A stretch of DNA of 64,000 nt from Acinetobacter lactucae (lineage in GTDB: Bacteria > Pseudomonadota > Gammaproteobacteria > Pseudomonadales > Moraxellaceae): assembly GCF_001605885.1 (NCBI RefSeq), contig NZ_LRPE01000012.1, positions 122,573 to 186,572 of the forward strand, given 5' to 3'. A program made the translations under genes and the position numbers. How positions within the stretch are numbered: the stretch's first letter is position 1; the number at the start of each line of letters is the position of its first letter. A model generated the notes under the pieces. The model searched no databases. It was not told where the DNA came from and was given only the letters and a program-made list of their open reading frames with translations. Positions 1-9,588 of the stretch are shown piece after piece.

Positions 1-234
1 ATTATCCCCAATAATAATTTTGCGACCTGGTTCAGCAAAAATATGTGCTAGTGGTGAAATAAAACAATTTTCACCAATCTCAACAGTTTCCATATCCATT
101 AAATAAGCTTGATATTCTTTTTGCCACTCTTCAGCCCAAGCACGGTTTTTAGGTTTTAAACTCCAATATAACCATGGCATATAGTTTAAGCGGTGCTTAT
201 GTTGCTCACGATATTTCAATAAGGAATCAGTCAT
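1..234 (-). CDS. hexapeptide-repeat acyltransferase, N-terminal part (runs off left edge)
   Basis: The gene reads leftwards from an ATG at 234-232 and leaves the window after 78 codons, so its C-terminal part is missing. The visible protein starts MTDSLLKYREQHKHRLNYMP and ends with VEIGENCFISPLAHIFAEPG and IIIGDN. The closing part has the I-G-x-N spacing expected for the first turns of a left-handed beta-helix, as in LacA/CysE-like acetyltransferases. Substrate cannot be told. The start overlaps the last 8 bases of the yigZ homologue upstream on the same strand, so the two are probably translated together. Call is moderate because the catalytic His region lies outside the window. Confidence 0.6.
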   Translation of the reverse strand, partial: MTDSLLKYREQHKHRLNYMPWLYWSLKPKNRAWAEEWQKEYQAYLMDMETVEIGENCFISPLAHIFAEPGRKIIIGDN

Positions 235-826
235 CTGTTAATTCCTCTTCAATTTTTAATTCTTCACGACCACGTGTTACGTCTCTAAGTTTTAAGGCGA
301 GCGGTTCAATTTGATGTATTTGTAGCCTTGCTTCGATATCTACACCCGTAGCAGTGTAGCTTTCCTGATATTCAATTTGTTGTTGAGTAAGCTCATATTG
401 GAATATCGCCCACTCATTAAAATGACAAGAAAAGTAAATCGTTTTCTTGGCAATGAGTTCAATACGTTCAGCCAACAATAAACATTGTCCAGCACAGCCA
501 CCGTATGCTCTAACAAGACCACCTGTTCCCAGTTTTATACCGCCATACCAGCGGTTAACCATCACAATAATATTGGTCAGGTCATTCCCTTCAATAGTCG
601 CCAAGATTGGACGGCCTGCTGTTCCTGACGGTTCACCATCATCATTAAAGCGTACGTTATGCCCAATTTTCCACGCCCAACATTGGTGAGTGGTCGAGAT
701 ATCCTTATTGTGTTCTAAAAATTCTTTAACCTGCTGTTCATTTTCTACTGGCGCAGCAATCGCCTGAAATCTACTTTTTTTAATTTCTTCTTCAAATGTA
801 ATCTGTGATGCAATCGTAAAAGCCAT
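227..826 (-). CDS. yigZ: YigZ/IMPACT family protein
   Basis: A 199-residue protein with the IMPACT N-terminal domain. The family signature is present as DDGEPSGTAGRPIL at about residues 62-75, followed by VMVNRWYGGIKLGTGGLVRAYGG-type sequence, and a smaller C-terminal ferredoxin-fold domain from about residue 135. The length matches bacterial YigZ (about 200). YigZ/YvyE proteins are widespread; relatives of eukaryotic IMPACT act near the translation stress response, but the bacterial role is not firmly established. It shares an 8-base overlap with the acyltransferase gene that follows. Identification of the family is secure; function is not. Confidence 0.9.
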   Translation of the reverse strand: MAFTIASQITFEEEIKKSRFQAIAAPVENEQQVKEFLEHNKDISTTHQCWAWKIGHNVRFNDDGEPSGTAGRPILATIEGNDLTNIIVMVNRWYGGIKLGTGGLVRAYGGCAGQCLLLAERIELIAKKTIYFSCHFNEWAIFQYELTQQQIEYQESYTATGVDIEARLQIHQIEPLALKLRDVTRGREELKIEEELTDD

Positions 827-888
827 AAATTAAATAAAGCATAATAAAAATCAAATTATAACGTGAATTTAATAGAATCAAACCTATA

Positions 889-921
889 AAAAAAGCCCCG
901 AATCTCTCGGGGCTTTTTTTA
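889..921 (-). terminator. rho-independent terminator of the type I secretion operon
   Basis: The arms AAAGCCCCG and CGGGGCTTT enclose a 7-base loop and have A/T runs on both sides, so it can work in both directions. It sits immediately after the stop of the HlyD-type gene (922) and 60 bases before the start of yigZ. Confidence 0.85.
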
Positions 922-2118
922 TTATCTTTCTCGTAACGCTTCTTTGGCTTTATTAAATGGTTTAAGCAAGTAATCGAGTACCGTTTTTTGACCAGTACGA
1001 ATATCTACTGTTGCCACCATACCCGGTGTAATACCAAAAGCCTTACCTTCTTTATTGTAAAGTTTGTCGGAATCAGTGCGGATATAAACACGATAATAGA
1101 ATTGGTCTTGTTTCACTTCATCACGAATCGTGTCTGGTGAAATAACCGTAACCTTACCTTTTAAACCACCATAAATTGAATAGTCATAGGCTGTGATCTT
1201 AACCAATGCTTCTTGGCCCGGACGAATAAAAGCAATGTCACGCGGCAAAATACGCGCTTCAATAAGCAGCTGTTCGTCAATCGGTACAATCGTCATCAAT
1301 TTACCGTTTTGCGGAATCACACCACCATGGGTAGTGACTGCAATTTCTTTTACAACACCACGTACCGGTGCTCTGAACACTGCACGATCTAAACTGTCGG
1401 TACGACCCAGTACAACTTGTTGTTGCGTTTCAATATCAGTATTGGCTTTTGATAACTCTTCACGAGCCTTAACATAATACTGGTTCTGCGCATCATTCAT
1501 TTTGTTTCTAAGGTCATTGGCTTCACGACGTAAACGTAAAACCTCGACCTCACTTGCTGCACCTTTAGCAACTAAAGGTTCAGTCATCGCCAATTCTTGT
1601 TGTACCAGTTGTAACGCTTGTTTTAAGCCAGCAATGGTCTGTTCTAAATCTGCACGACGAGACCGATATAGCGCTGTTTCTTCATGTACCAGCTTTGGTT
1701 CTTTCATCACAATTTCAGGAAAAACCAAAGGTGTACCATTTACTTCCGCACGTAAACGCGCTGCTGTTGCTTGAGCCGAGATCAGTAAAGATCTTGATTC
1801 ACCGACATTTGATGCAAAACGGGTTGGATCAAGCTGAGCAAGAATTTCGCCTTTTTGAACAATGTCACCTTCTTGTACATTCAGCTTGGTTAAGATACCG
1901 CCTTCTAAAGACTGGATGACCTGCTCTTTAGAAGATGGAATGACTTTACCTGTACCGGTCGAAACTTCTTCAAGTTTAAATACCCACGCCCAGATAAAGA
2001 AAATCACTAAGCCAATGCCCACAATCCAGATCACTAAACTGGCACGTGGTAAGGGTGGCTCACTATAAGATACATTCATTGAACGGGTGAGTTGTTGTTC
2101 TTGTTGTGGTTCGCTCAT
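922..2118 (-). CDS. type I secretion membrane fusion protein, HlyD family
   Basis: A 398-residue periplasmic adaptor of a type I secretion system. It has a short cytoplasmic N-terminus, one membrane helix at about residues 28-47, a lipoyl-like half domain (GTGKVIPSSKEQVIQSLEGG, about 56-75), a long coiled-coil hairpin (about 110-230), and a beta-barrel region with the HlyD-type FRAPVRGVVKEIAV segment. It should bridge the inner-membrane ABC exporter and the outer-membrane channel encoded just upstream. The start overlaps the ABC gene stop by 4 bases. The strong hairpin behind the stop ends the operon. The exported substrate is not encoded nearby; in Acinetobacter this type of exporter is associated with large RTX/Bap-like adhesins (family knowledge). 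Confidence 0.92.
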   Translation of the reverse strand: MSEPQQEQQLTRSMNVSYSEPPLPRASLVIWIVGIGLVIFFIWAWVFKLEEVSTGTGKVIPSSKEQVIQSLEGGILTKLNVQEGDIVQKGEILAQLDPTRFASNVGESRSLLISAQATAARLRAEVNGTPLVFPEIVMKEPKLVHEETALYRSRRADLEQTIAGLKQALQLVQQELAMTEPLVAKGAASEVEVLRLRREANDLRNKMNDAQNQYYVKAREELSKANTDIETQQQVVLGRTDSLDRAVFRAPVRGVVKEIAVTTHGGVIPQNGKLMTIVPIDEQLLIEARILPRDIAFIRPGQEALVKITAYDYSIYGGLKGKVTVISPDTIRDEVKQDQFYYRVYIRTDSDKLYNKEGKAFGITPGMVATVDIRTGQKTVLDYLLKPFNKAKEALRER

Positions 2119-4256
2119 GAATTACCCCCTTGGCTCACTTGTTTTTGTTGGGCTGTTGATTGATTCAGGACCTGATCTCTTGGACCATCCATCACGATTT
2201 TGCCTTCATTCACGACAATAATACGGTCCACCAGTTCTAATACAGCGCGGCGGTGTGTTGCAACGACCAAAGTACGATGTGCCAGCCAACCTTTTAAATG
2301 ATCAATCAGTTGTTTCTCTGCCACGTCATCAATGGCTGCTGTCGGTTCGTCTAACAATAAAATGTTAGGTTGACGAATCAACAAACGAGCCAGTAACAAT
2401 GCTTGTTTCTGACCACCAGAGAAACCAACACCACCTTCTAAAATCAGGTGATCAAGCCCTTCTTTTTTCTCTTGAACAAAAGGTAGTGCACCCGTTACCA
2501 CTAATGCACGAAGAATCTCTTCATCCGTTGCAAGCGGTGCGCCCAAAGTGAGGTTTTCACGAATCGTACCGTAGAAAAGATGCGCATTCTGGTTGAGTAA
2601 GCCCATATCACGGCGTACATCAGACGGATCAATTAACGAAAGATCGAGACCATCTAAATGTACTGCGCCTTGAGTTGGAACTTGCATACCAGATAGAAGC
2701 TGAAGCAGCGTCGATTTACCCGCACCATTACGCCCCAATATTGCAATTTTTTCACCAGCACGAATTTTTAAATGACGAATGGCCAAACTTGGTTTCGGGT
2801 CTTCTTCTCCATATTGGAACAAGACATTTTTTAGTTCATAGTCGCCATTTAAAACTGCCTTGTGTACCAGATGCGAACGGTCAGCCTGATCAATCGGACG
2901 CTGCATGAGCTCATCCAGGCTTTGTTTTGCAACTTTCGCTTGCTGTAAACGACCTAAAACACCTGTAATTTGGGCAATCGGCGCTAACATGCGTGAAGAT
3001 AAAATAGAACAGGCCACTAATGCACCTGTGGTCATTTCACCTTCCATCACAGCAAAACATCCAACCAAAACCACAATTGCATAAGTTAAACCTTGCAGCA
3101 TTTGAGTCCATGCCATTAAGGTTCCGACAATTTTACGCTGTCTCATCCCGATATCGGCTGAAACTTCATTCATGTGGTTCCACTGGTTTTGGAAACGTGA
3201 CTCAGCACGTAATAGCTTGATGTCTTCAATACCCTGCACCGCTTCAACAAGAATTGCATTACGGATTGAAGATTCTCTCATACCCTCTTGTGCAAGTTGT
3301 GCCAGTTTCTTCTGTACTAAAATACCCGGCAAAATCATGAGCGGCACAACCAGCAACATCACCCAAAATAAATTTCCGCCAATAATCGCAAAAATGATCA
3401 GGAACAGGAAAAAGAATGGGAAATCGGCAATCGCACTAATGGTGGTTGAAGTCACTAACTCACGAACACCTTCGAGCTCACGAATCTGTGAAATAAAACT
3501 ACCGGTAGATTTTGAACGGTCTTTATTTTTGATGCGTAATGCATGACCAAATACACGGTCAGAAACACGCAAGTCGGCACGTTTACCAATAATATCGGAC
3601 AAATACACTCGTGATATACGTAAGGTGAACTCGAAAATGGCAGCAATCAGTACACCACCAGCCAACACCCATAAAGTCGGGATAGACTGTGAAGGTACAA
3701 CACGGTCATAGACTTGCATTGAGAAAATAATGGTCGCTAGCGCCAGTACATTGGCAATAAGCGAGGCAAACATAATATCAACGTAGCGCTTCCAGTCTCT
3801 TAGAACAATTGACCAGAACCAGCTTGCTTCATATGGCTTGATATATTCGTCAATACGTGCGTCGGGAATAGAGGTTTCAGGACGCAGGATATAGACATTC
3901 TTAATTGTTGTTTTTAAGACATCTAAGCTTAAATTTTGGGAAAGGCCATGATCTCCACTAAACTGGATACTGACATTTCCTTGTGTATCGGCCTTATCAA
4001 TGACACCGATCTGTCCATCATTGAACTCAACCATGACAGGTAAACGCCATGGGTTAAGCAACTCTAAAGAAAAAGGTACTTTACGTAAATTGAGTCCGAC
4101 CTGACGTGTAATGAGCTGTAAAATATCGTCTAGGTTTTGATTTTGGTTCCAGTCAAGTTGTAAACGAATTCTTTCTTCTGAAGGCTCAATTCTATAATGT
4201 TTAGCAATCGTTAAGACCGCCTGTAACCAGGGCTGGTAGTTTATTTTTGTCATCAT
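2115..4256 (-). CDS. type I secretion ABC transporter, permease/ATPase fusion
   Basis: A 713-residue inner-membrane exporter. Residues 1-125 form a C39-peptidase-like domain that lacks the catalytic Cys near its start, as in HlyB/LapB exporters that bind but do not cleave their substrate. A six-helix membrane domain follows (about 150-430). The nucleotide-binding domain has Walker A GRNGAGKST, signature FSGGQKQ, Walker B ILLLDEPTAAID and the H-loop VVATHR. It is the middle gene of a three-gene operon with 4-base overlaps on both sides, so the three components are made together. Either ATG of the opening MM can be the start. Confidence 0.93.
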   Translation of the reverse strand: MMTKINYQPWLQAVLTIAKHYRIEPSEERIRLQLDWNQNQNLDDILQLITRQVGLNLRKVPFSLELLNPWRLPVMVEFNDGQIGVIDKADTQGNVSIQFSGDHGLSQNLSLDVLKTTIKNVYILRPETSIPDARIDEYIKPYEASWFWSIVLRDWKRYVDIMFASLIANVLALATIIFSMQVYDRVVPSQSIPTLWVLAGGVLIAAIFEFTLRISRVYLSDIIGKRADLRVSDRVFGHALRIKNKDRSKSTGSFISQIRELEGVRELVTSTTISAIADFPFFFLFLIIFAIIGGNLFWVMLLVVPLMILPGILVQKKLAQLAQEGMRESSIRNAILVEAVQGIEDIKLLRAESRFQNQWNHMNEVSADIGMRQRKIVGTLMAWTQMLQGLTYAIVVLVGCFAVMEGEMTTGALVACSILSSRMLAPIAQITGVLGRLQQAKVAKQSLDELMQRPIDQADRSHLVHKAVLNGDYELKNVLFQYGEEDPKPSLAIRHLKIRAGEKIAILGRNGAGKSTLLQLLSGMQVPTQGAVHLDGLDLSLIDPSDVRRDMGLLNQNAHLFYGTIRENLTLGAPLATDEEILRALVVTGALPFVQEKKEGLDHLILEGGVGFSGGQKQALLLARLLIRQPNILLLDEPTAAIDDVAEKQLIDHLKGWLAHRTLVVATHRRAVLELVDRIIVVNEGKIVMDGPRDQVLNQSTAQQKQVSQGGNS

Positions 4257-5785
4257 GGTTGTACTTCGAACCCCTGAATTGAAATATTATTTAAGTCATA
4301 AGCTTGGCGAGAACGTCCTGTTGCTGCAATGTACTGAACAATACTGCTGTAGATATCATAACGTGCAGTTTCGAGTTCTGAGTTAGCACTATGAATGGCC
4401 TGTTCGGCATTCAATAAATCGACCAATGAACGGGTCCCGAGTTTGTACTGCTCTTGATAAAGCTCTCGTGTACGAACCGTAGTTGCTTGGCGGTTGGCTA
4501 AAACCTGCATTTGGCGTTGTTTATTTTCAATTTGCTCACGGCTGGTTCTAATCTGATCAAGCACATCTAGATAGACAGAATTCACTTTAGACTTAGCGGC
4601 TTCTTCTGCATAACTTGCCATTTTTACCTGAGAAGAAACTGCTCCACCTTGATAAAACTGACTGGTGGCTTCAAGCATGACCGAACTATATAGGCCGTCA
4701 TCTTCATCATTATTTGGATTTTTGCCATTAATCGCCTGACTTAAAGAGCCTTTAACTGCCAACGTTGGATAACGTGTTAAACGTGTCTGCTCTTTTTGGG
4801 CTTTAGCAACCTCAATGCCCGCTTGTGCAGCGATCATTTTTGGAATGGTATTGAACTCAGGTTCGCCATATAAATCAGAAACTTTCACTAAATCATCTGA
4901 AATAATCCAACCTGTTCGAGAAACATCGCCACCCAATAATGTTCTTAAGTGTTGCTGATATTGTCGTAACAATGATTGTTGAGCAATCAAACCAGACTGA
5001 GCAGCTTGCAAATAAGATTGGGCTTGAATTGGATCGGCTTGGCTACTAATACCTGCGTTTGCACGTAAATTAGCGATTTCCTGAATTCGCTGAATACCTG
5101 CAATTTGCTGTTCGGCAATTTTATTTAATTGAAGATAGCGCTGAATATTGATAATCGACTGTGCGACATCAAGTGCAATATCATCGATACTGACCAACAC
5201 ATTGGCCTGCTCGACTTGCAGCTTGGCTTTCTCCACCGATACGCCAGATTTCACTTTACCAAAATCATAGAGCATTTGCGTTGCGTTTAAAGTCAATAAC
5301 TGCCGACCACGCTCCCCACTACCCAAATCACCTGTGGTAATACCACCTGAAATTTGTGGATAGTAACCCGCCTTCGCAACATCAATACCAGCATTTTGGC
5401 CAGCTAACGTTGAAATAGCTTGGGAAATATCAGGGTTACGTTGGATCGCGATTTTCACCGCTTCCTGCAGAGTCATTTTTCTAGATGGCAAACTTGAATA
5501 AGATGAAGCTGCTCTATCATTGAGTTGAACAGTCGGAAACTCCTGCACTCTAGAACGATCTAGCTTAAAATTACTCAACTCTTGCATCTTAGCGACTTTA
5601 AATTCATCACTACTTTTAGGGGTAAAAAGTTGTGACAAGTTGTCTTTCAAGGTGTGATATTGCTCACTTGGTTTAGCAGCATATATCACCATAGGTACAT
5701 GCAATGTAGTTAAAAGCATCAACCCTTTCAGGAAAGCCGGCTTTTTACATGTCCTTTTTACTCTTCTCTGGTTATATCCAATCAT
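4253..5785 (-). CDS. TolC-family outer membrane channel of the type I secretion system
   Basis: A 510-residue outer membrane efflux protein. A signal peptide ends near ...HVPMVIYAAKPSEQ (about residue 36). An extra 60-residue segment precedes the first TolC repeat, which starts at MTLQEAVKIAIQRNPDIS; the second repeat begins near GLIAQQSLLRQYQQH. The coiled-coil rich alternation and the RSLVDLLNAEQAIHSA motif near the C-terminus are typical of the family. It is first gene of the operon with the ABC exporter and adaptor, which makes it the dedicated channel of that system, LapE/AggA-like, rather than the general drug-efflux TolC. Confidence 0.9.
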   Translation of the reverse strand: MIGYNQRRVKRTCKKPAFLKGLMLLTTLHVPMVIYAAKPSEQYHTLKDNLSQLFTPKSSDEFKVAKMQELSNFKLDRSRVQEFPTVQLNDRAASSYSSLPSRKMTLQEAVKIAIQRNPDISQAISTLAGQNAGIDVAKAGYYPQISGGITTGDLGSGERGRQLLTLNATQMLYDFGKVKSGVSVEKAKLQVEQANVLVSIDDIALDVAQSIINIQRYLQLNKIAEQQIAGIQRIQEIANLRANAGISSQADPIQAQSYLQAAQSGLIAQQSLLRQYQQHLRTLLGGDVSRTGWIISDDLVKVSDLYGEPEFNTIPKMIAAQAGIEVAKAQKEQTRLTRYPTLAVKGSLSQAINGKNPNNDEDDGLYSSVMLEATSQFYQGGAVSSQVKMASYAEEAAKSKVNSVYLDVLDQIRTSREQIENKQRQMQVLANRQATTVRTRELYQEQYKLGTRSLVDLLNAEQAIHSANSELETARYDIYSSIVQYIAATGRSRQAYDLNNISIQGFEVQP

Positions 5786-5934
5786 GCTTGTCTTGTTGAT
5801 CTTGTTTGTTATCGTTTAAAAGCTTTTACATTCTACATATTTTTTTGCATAAAGAAGCATAAATGCAGGAATAATTCACACATTATTTTTCAATCAAATG
5901 AAGCCACCAAATTATTGTTTTTTAAAAAATAAAT

Positions 5935-5972
5935 ATAAAAAAGCTAAAAAGAGGCACTGACCTCTTTTTAGC
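5935..5972 (-). terminator. terminator downstream of lptB
   Basis: A perfect 12-bp stem (GCTAAAAAGAGG with its complement, 5943-5954 and 5961-5972) and, reading the minus strand, a run of T after it. It lies 22 bases behind the lptB stop and closes the LPS operon. Confidence 0.9.
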
Positions 5973-5993
5973 CAAACAGATTAACTTTTTTGT

Positions 5994-6737
5994 TTAAACT
6001 GTAAAATCGTCACCTAAGTAGACTTTACGTACCTGCTCATTATCCAGAATTTCTTGTGGCGTACCTTCTGCAATTACTGAGCCTTCGCTCACAATATATG
6101 CACGTTCACAGATTGCCAAAGTTTCACGTACGTTATGGTCAGTGATGAGCACACCAATACCACGATCTTTTAGGGTCTGGATAATGTCTTTAATATCTCC
6201 AACCGAAATTGGATCGACACCAGCAAATGGTTCATCAAGTAACATAAACTTAGGATCAGCAGCCAATGCACGTGCAATTTCAGCACGGCGGCGTTCACCA
6301 CCAGACACACTCATGCCTAATGAATCTTTAATATGACTGATTTTAAAGTCATTCAATAATTCAGTAAGACGTTGCTGGCGCTGTTGCTTATTTAAGTCTT
6401 TGCGTGTTTCTAAAATAGACATAATATTTTCAGCAATGGTCAGCTTTCTAAAAATAGAAGCTTCTTGCGGAAGATATCCGATTCCTTTACGTGCCCGTTC
6501 ATGCATTGCTAAATCAGACATATCAAGATCATCAAGGTGAATTTCACCCTTGTCCATACGCACGAGCCCAACAACCATATAGAAGCTTGTTGTTTTTCCT
6601 GCACCGTTCGGGCCAAGCAAACCAACAATCTGTCCACTTTGCATACTAAAAGATACGTCTTTGACGACCCAACGTTTACTATAGTTTTTTGCTAAGTGCT
6701 TAATACACAAAGTTTGGGGTTGAAGAGCTTGTTGCAT
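5994..6737 (-). CDS. lptB: LPS export ABC transporter ATPase LptB
   Basis: A 247-residue ATPase that powers extraction of lipopolysaccharide from the inner membrane with LptF/LptG (not in this window) and passes it to LptC and LptA. Walker [11 protein letters not shown]-loop YLPQEASIF, signature VSGGERRR, Walker [13 protein letters not shown] and the switch His in [10 protein letters not shown] are all present, and the length is the usual one. The start ATG shares a base with the lptA stop (TAATG), so it is translationally coupled to lptA. Gene order lptC-lptA-lptB matches gamma-proteobacteria. Confidence 0.97.
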   Translation of the reverse strand: MQQALQPQTLCIKHLAKNYSKRWVVKDVSFSMQSGQIVGLLGPNGAGKTTSFYMVVGLVRMDKGEIHLDDLDMSDLAMHERARKGIGYLPQEASIFRKLTIAENIMSILETRKDLNKQQRQQRLTELLNDFKISHIKDSLGMSVSGGERRRAEIARALAADPKFMLLDEPFAGVDPISVGDIKDIIQTLKDRGIGVLITDHNVRETLAICERAYIVSEGSVIAEGTPQEILDNEQVRKVYLGDDFTV

Positions 6738-7285
6738 TAGTCACGCGCTCCTGGGAAACTTTTTGAAGTTGATGGCGGAATAATAATTTGAACACGGTTT
6801 GATGAGGAACCTTGAGCTTCAACATCACCTTTATTCATACTATATTTCAATGAGTTACCACGAATACTTGAACCATCTTGATATAAATATGCACCACCGG
6901 TCAAAGTAATAATGCCTGTATCTGCATTATAAACAATGGTTTGACCCTCGCCTCGTGCAACGCCCTTGTCAGCACTGATTTGCTGTTGGAATTTAGATGG
7001 TCTACCTTTGGCAGTAATGGTTTGAATTTCGCGTTTAGAATTTAGCGTAGCAACAATTGAGTCAGCTTGAAGCTTCATCGTACCTTGCTCAATTACGACA
7101 TTACCCGTATAAGTCGTTAAACCTGTTTTCTCATTATAAGTTGCACGGTCTGCCACTAACGAAATTTGTTGGTTACGGTCAGACGGTAAAGCAAAAGTCG
7201 AAGCAGATGATAAAGCAACGAATGTAATTACCGCAGCTTGTTTTAGGAAAGCTGAAGAACGTTTTAAATTAAGACTTTGGTACAT
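6737..7285 (-). CDS. lptA: LPS transport periplasmic protein LptA
   Basis: The protein has 182 residues from the ATG at 7285, which has GAGGAAAGT in front of it and begins a clear signal peptide ([18 protein letters not shown]). A longer frame from 7321 would put 12 residues before the signal peptide and is unlikely. The mature part is an OstA-type beta-jellyroll: [21 protein letters not shown], then [20 protein letters not shown]. It bridges LptC and LptD across the periplasm. It overlaps the lptC end by 17 bases. Confidence 0.94.
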   Translation of the reverse strand: MYQSLNLKRSSAFLKQAAVITFVALSSASTFALPSDRNQQISLVADRATYNEKTGLTTYTGNVVIEQGTMKLQADSIVATLNSKREIQTITAKGRPSKFQQQISADKGVARGEGQTIVYNADTGIITLTGGAYLYQDGSSIRGNSLKYSMNKGDVEAQGSSSNRVQIIIPPSTSKSFPGARD

Positions 7286-7817
7286 ACTTTCCTCGAATAT
7301 TAAAAAATTCGTACTGACCATTATTCAAATTAGCTTTTAATCCTTTGCTGACAAAATCGCCTTGCGGAGATTGAACAACCACTTGATGGTCTGTTTCAAT
7401 TTCTCTGGTTTTTGGATAACCCGTTAACTCATCGGTACGGAATTCAATCTTCCCTTGTGGCGCCAGTTTAGTTGCGACCACATCACCCGACAAAATAACT
7501 TTGCGGTTATCATCGTAGCCATTTGCCTGTTTTGCAAAGAATGTTGCATCAACTTTGCCATCTTTATACATCGAGGCATTAAGCTGATCCAACTTTGATG
7601 TTTTTTGTTGCATATCCTGTTCAAGCTGACGAACTTCAGCACGAATATACAAATTGCCTTGATCATCAGTTTGAGTCAAATGGACGCCCTGCGCTGAATA
7701 TGTCATATTCTTGGCAGAACCAATGTCTAGTTTTTTTGCCTTGCCACTATAGTAGTAGTAACCACCACTTATAGCAGCAACCACTACAGCAACAATTGAT
7801 AAAACTCTGGTATCCAT
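7269..7817 (-). CDS. lptC: LPS export membrane-anchored protein LptC
   Basis: A 182-residue bitopic protein with one N-terminal membrane helix (about residues 5-25, ending in GGYYYYSGKAKK) and a periplasmic jellyroll of the YrbK/DUF1239 type. It receives LPS from the LptBFG complex and hands it to LptA. Identification rests on size, topology and position between kdsC and lptA, the standard order, plus the repeating GDVVATKLAPQGKIEFRTDEL segment resembling LptA strands. Confidence 0.93.
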   Translation of the reverse strand: MDTRVLSIVAVVVAAISGGYYYYSGKAKKLDIGSAKNMTYSAQGVHLTQTDDQGNLYIRAEVRQLEQDMQQKTSKLDQLNASMYKDGKVDATFFAKQANGYDDNRKVILSGDVVATKLAPQGKIEFRTDELTGYPKTREIETDHQVVVQSPQGDFVSKGLKANLNNGQYEFFNIRGKYVPKS

Positions 7818-7854
7818 GAGCAGGAATAGCCTACCTTTTTAAGTAATCTTATTA

Positions 7855-8394
7855 TTAATGCGGTACTGCAAGATATTTTTCAAGAAGTTCTTGGTAAATG
7901 CCTTTTGCGATCAGCAACATATCACAGACTTCACGCACAGCACCACGCCCACCCATCGATTGCGTAACCAAATGCGCACGGCGACGTACTTCTTCGTGAC
8001 CATTTGGCACAGTAACACTCATACCTGCGATTGCAAAAGCCGACAAATCAGGCCAATCATCGCCCATATATAAGCAATCTGAAGGCAAAATATTAAACTG
8101 TGCACATGCTTCACGCAGCGCAGAACCTTTGTCTTCACGCCCTTGAAAAACTAGATCTACACCTAAATCAGACATACGTTTTTCAACAATATTACTTTTT
8201 CGGCCTGTAATAATGATGACCTTCATGTTCGCTTGCTGCACAAGCTTCATGCCTAAACCATCACGGATATCGAATGATTTAATTTCATCGCCACTATTAG
8301 TTAACGTTACAAAGCCATCACTCAAAATACCATCAACATCCAGAACCAATGCCTGTAAATGACGTGCTTGTTCTAACAATGCATAAGATGCCAT
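7855..8394 (-). CDS. kdsC: 3-deoxy-D-manno-octulosonate-8-phosphate phosphatase KdsC
   Basis: A 179-residue HAD phosphatase without a cap domain, the tetrameric KdsC type. The nucleophile motif is LDVDGILSDG (Asp19, Asp21), followed by the Thr motif IIITGRKS, the Lys in REDKGSAL and the acidic motif YMGDDWPDL. It removes the phosphate from Kdo-8-phosphate to give Kdo for the LPS inner core. Only 3 bases separate it from the kdsD stop, so both steps of Kdo supply are in one transcript with the LPS transport genes. Confidence 0.96.
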   Translation of the reverse strand: MASYALLEQARHLQALVLDVDGILSDGFVTLTNSGDEIKSFDIRDGLGMKLVQQANMKVIIITGRKSNIVEKRMSDLGVDLVFQGREDKGSALREACAQFNILPSDCLYMGDDWPDLSAFAIAGMSVTVPNGHEEVRRRAHLVTQSMGGRGAVREVCDMLLIAKGIYQELLEKYLAVPH

Positions 8395-8397
8395 TGA

Positions 8398-9390
8398 TTA
8401 ATTTACCCCTGCCTGAATAAGGTCATGCATACTAATTACACCAATCACTTTATTATGGTCATCGACCACCACAAACTGACTAATTTTTTTCAGGTTAAGC
8501 TGTTGTAGAGCTTCTACCGCACGTGCTTCTTGAGAAATCGTTGATGGTTTTTTTGTCATCACTTCTGAAACAGGCAAATTCACATCAAAACCTTGCTGTT
8601 TATCAATTAAACGGCGCAAGTCACCATCGGTGAAAATACCAAGCAAATGTTCTTGTTCATCTACAATTGTGGTCAAGCCTAAACGCTTATTAGAAATTTC
8701 ATAAAGCACTTGATTCATTGGTGTATCTGGTGAAACTTTTGGCAGTTCATCGCCTGTATGCATCAGATGTTTCACATGTAAAAGTAAGCGTTTACCCAAC
8801 GCTCCTGCTGGATGCGAGCGAGCAAAATCATCTGCGGTAAAACCACGTGCTTCAAGTAAAGCAACAGCCAGTGCATCACCCAAAACTAAAGTTGCTGTCG
8901 TACTCGAGGTAGGCGCCAAACCTAATGGACATGCTTCGTCTGACTCACCTAAAGTTAAAGCAATGTCAGCGTTTTGTGGCATTGGACCTTTATCATCACG
9001 GCTAATGGTAATGAGCGGTACGCCAAGATGTTTGATTAACGGCATCAACATCATGATTTCATCACTTTTTCCAGAATTGGAAATCGCAATTAAAACATCA
9101 CCACGAACCAGCATCCCCAAATCACCATGTCCAGCTTCGCCCGGATGCATAAAGAAAGATGGTGTGCCAGTTGAGGCAAAAGTAGCAGCCATTTTACGGC
9201 CAATATGCCCTGACTTACCCATGCCAGTGATCACAACACGACCTTTACACTGTAACAATATTTCACAAGCTCGGTTAAAACTGTCACCAATTTGTGTTGC
9301 TAACACGTCTAAGGCTTGTTGCTCAATACGCAATGTTGCTAATGCGCTGCTTTGGAAATCTGTAGGATTGGGCATACGAGTTTGACTCAA
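8398..9390 (-). CDS. kdsD: arabinose-5-phosphate isomerase KdsD
   Basis: A 330-residue enzyme converting ribulose-5-phosphate to arabinose-5-phosphate, the first step to Kdo. The SIS domain carries GMGKSGHIG and ISNSGKSDEIM with the catalytic His in MHPGEAGHGDLGML; two CBS domains follow from about residue 210 (MTKKPSTIS marks the second). Length is that of KdsD/YrbH. It is the first gene of the operon and lies divergent to cysS; the 198-base gap between them must hold both promoters. An internal ATG at codon 6 is an alternative start. Confidence 0.95.
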   Translation of the reverse strand: MSQTRMPNPTDFQSSALATLRIEQQALDVLATQIGDSFNRACEILLQCKGRVVITGMGKSGHIGRKMAATFASTGTPSFFMHPGEAGHGDLGMLVRGDVLIAISNSGKSDEIMMLMPLIKHLGVPLITISRDDKGPMPQNADIALTLGESDEACPLGLAPTSSTTATLVLGDALAVALLEARGFTADDFARSHPAGALGKRLLLHVKHLMHTGDELPKVSPDTPMNQVLYEISNKRLGLTTIVDEQEHLLGIFTDGDLRRLIDKQQGFDVNLPVSEVMTKKPSTISQEARAVEALQQLNLKKISQFVVVDDHNKVIGVISMHDLIQAGVN

Positions 9391-9588
9391 AATAATTGAT
9401 CTGATCTCTTGTGAAGATCGGTGATTTTAATCAAAAGATTTGGGGGCATTCTAACATAACTCAATCACCTACACGTTTTTAAATGTATAAGATTTCACAA
9501 GCTTATAAAATTCTTGCATAAACCTTTGTGAAAAATGATGCATCAGTTATGATGTAACACTGTTTTTGTTGAGTGTTTGAAAACCCTT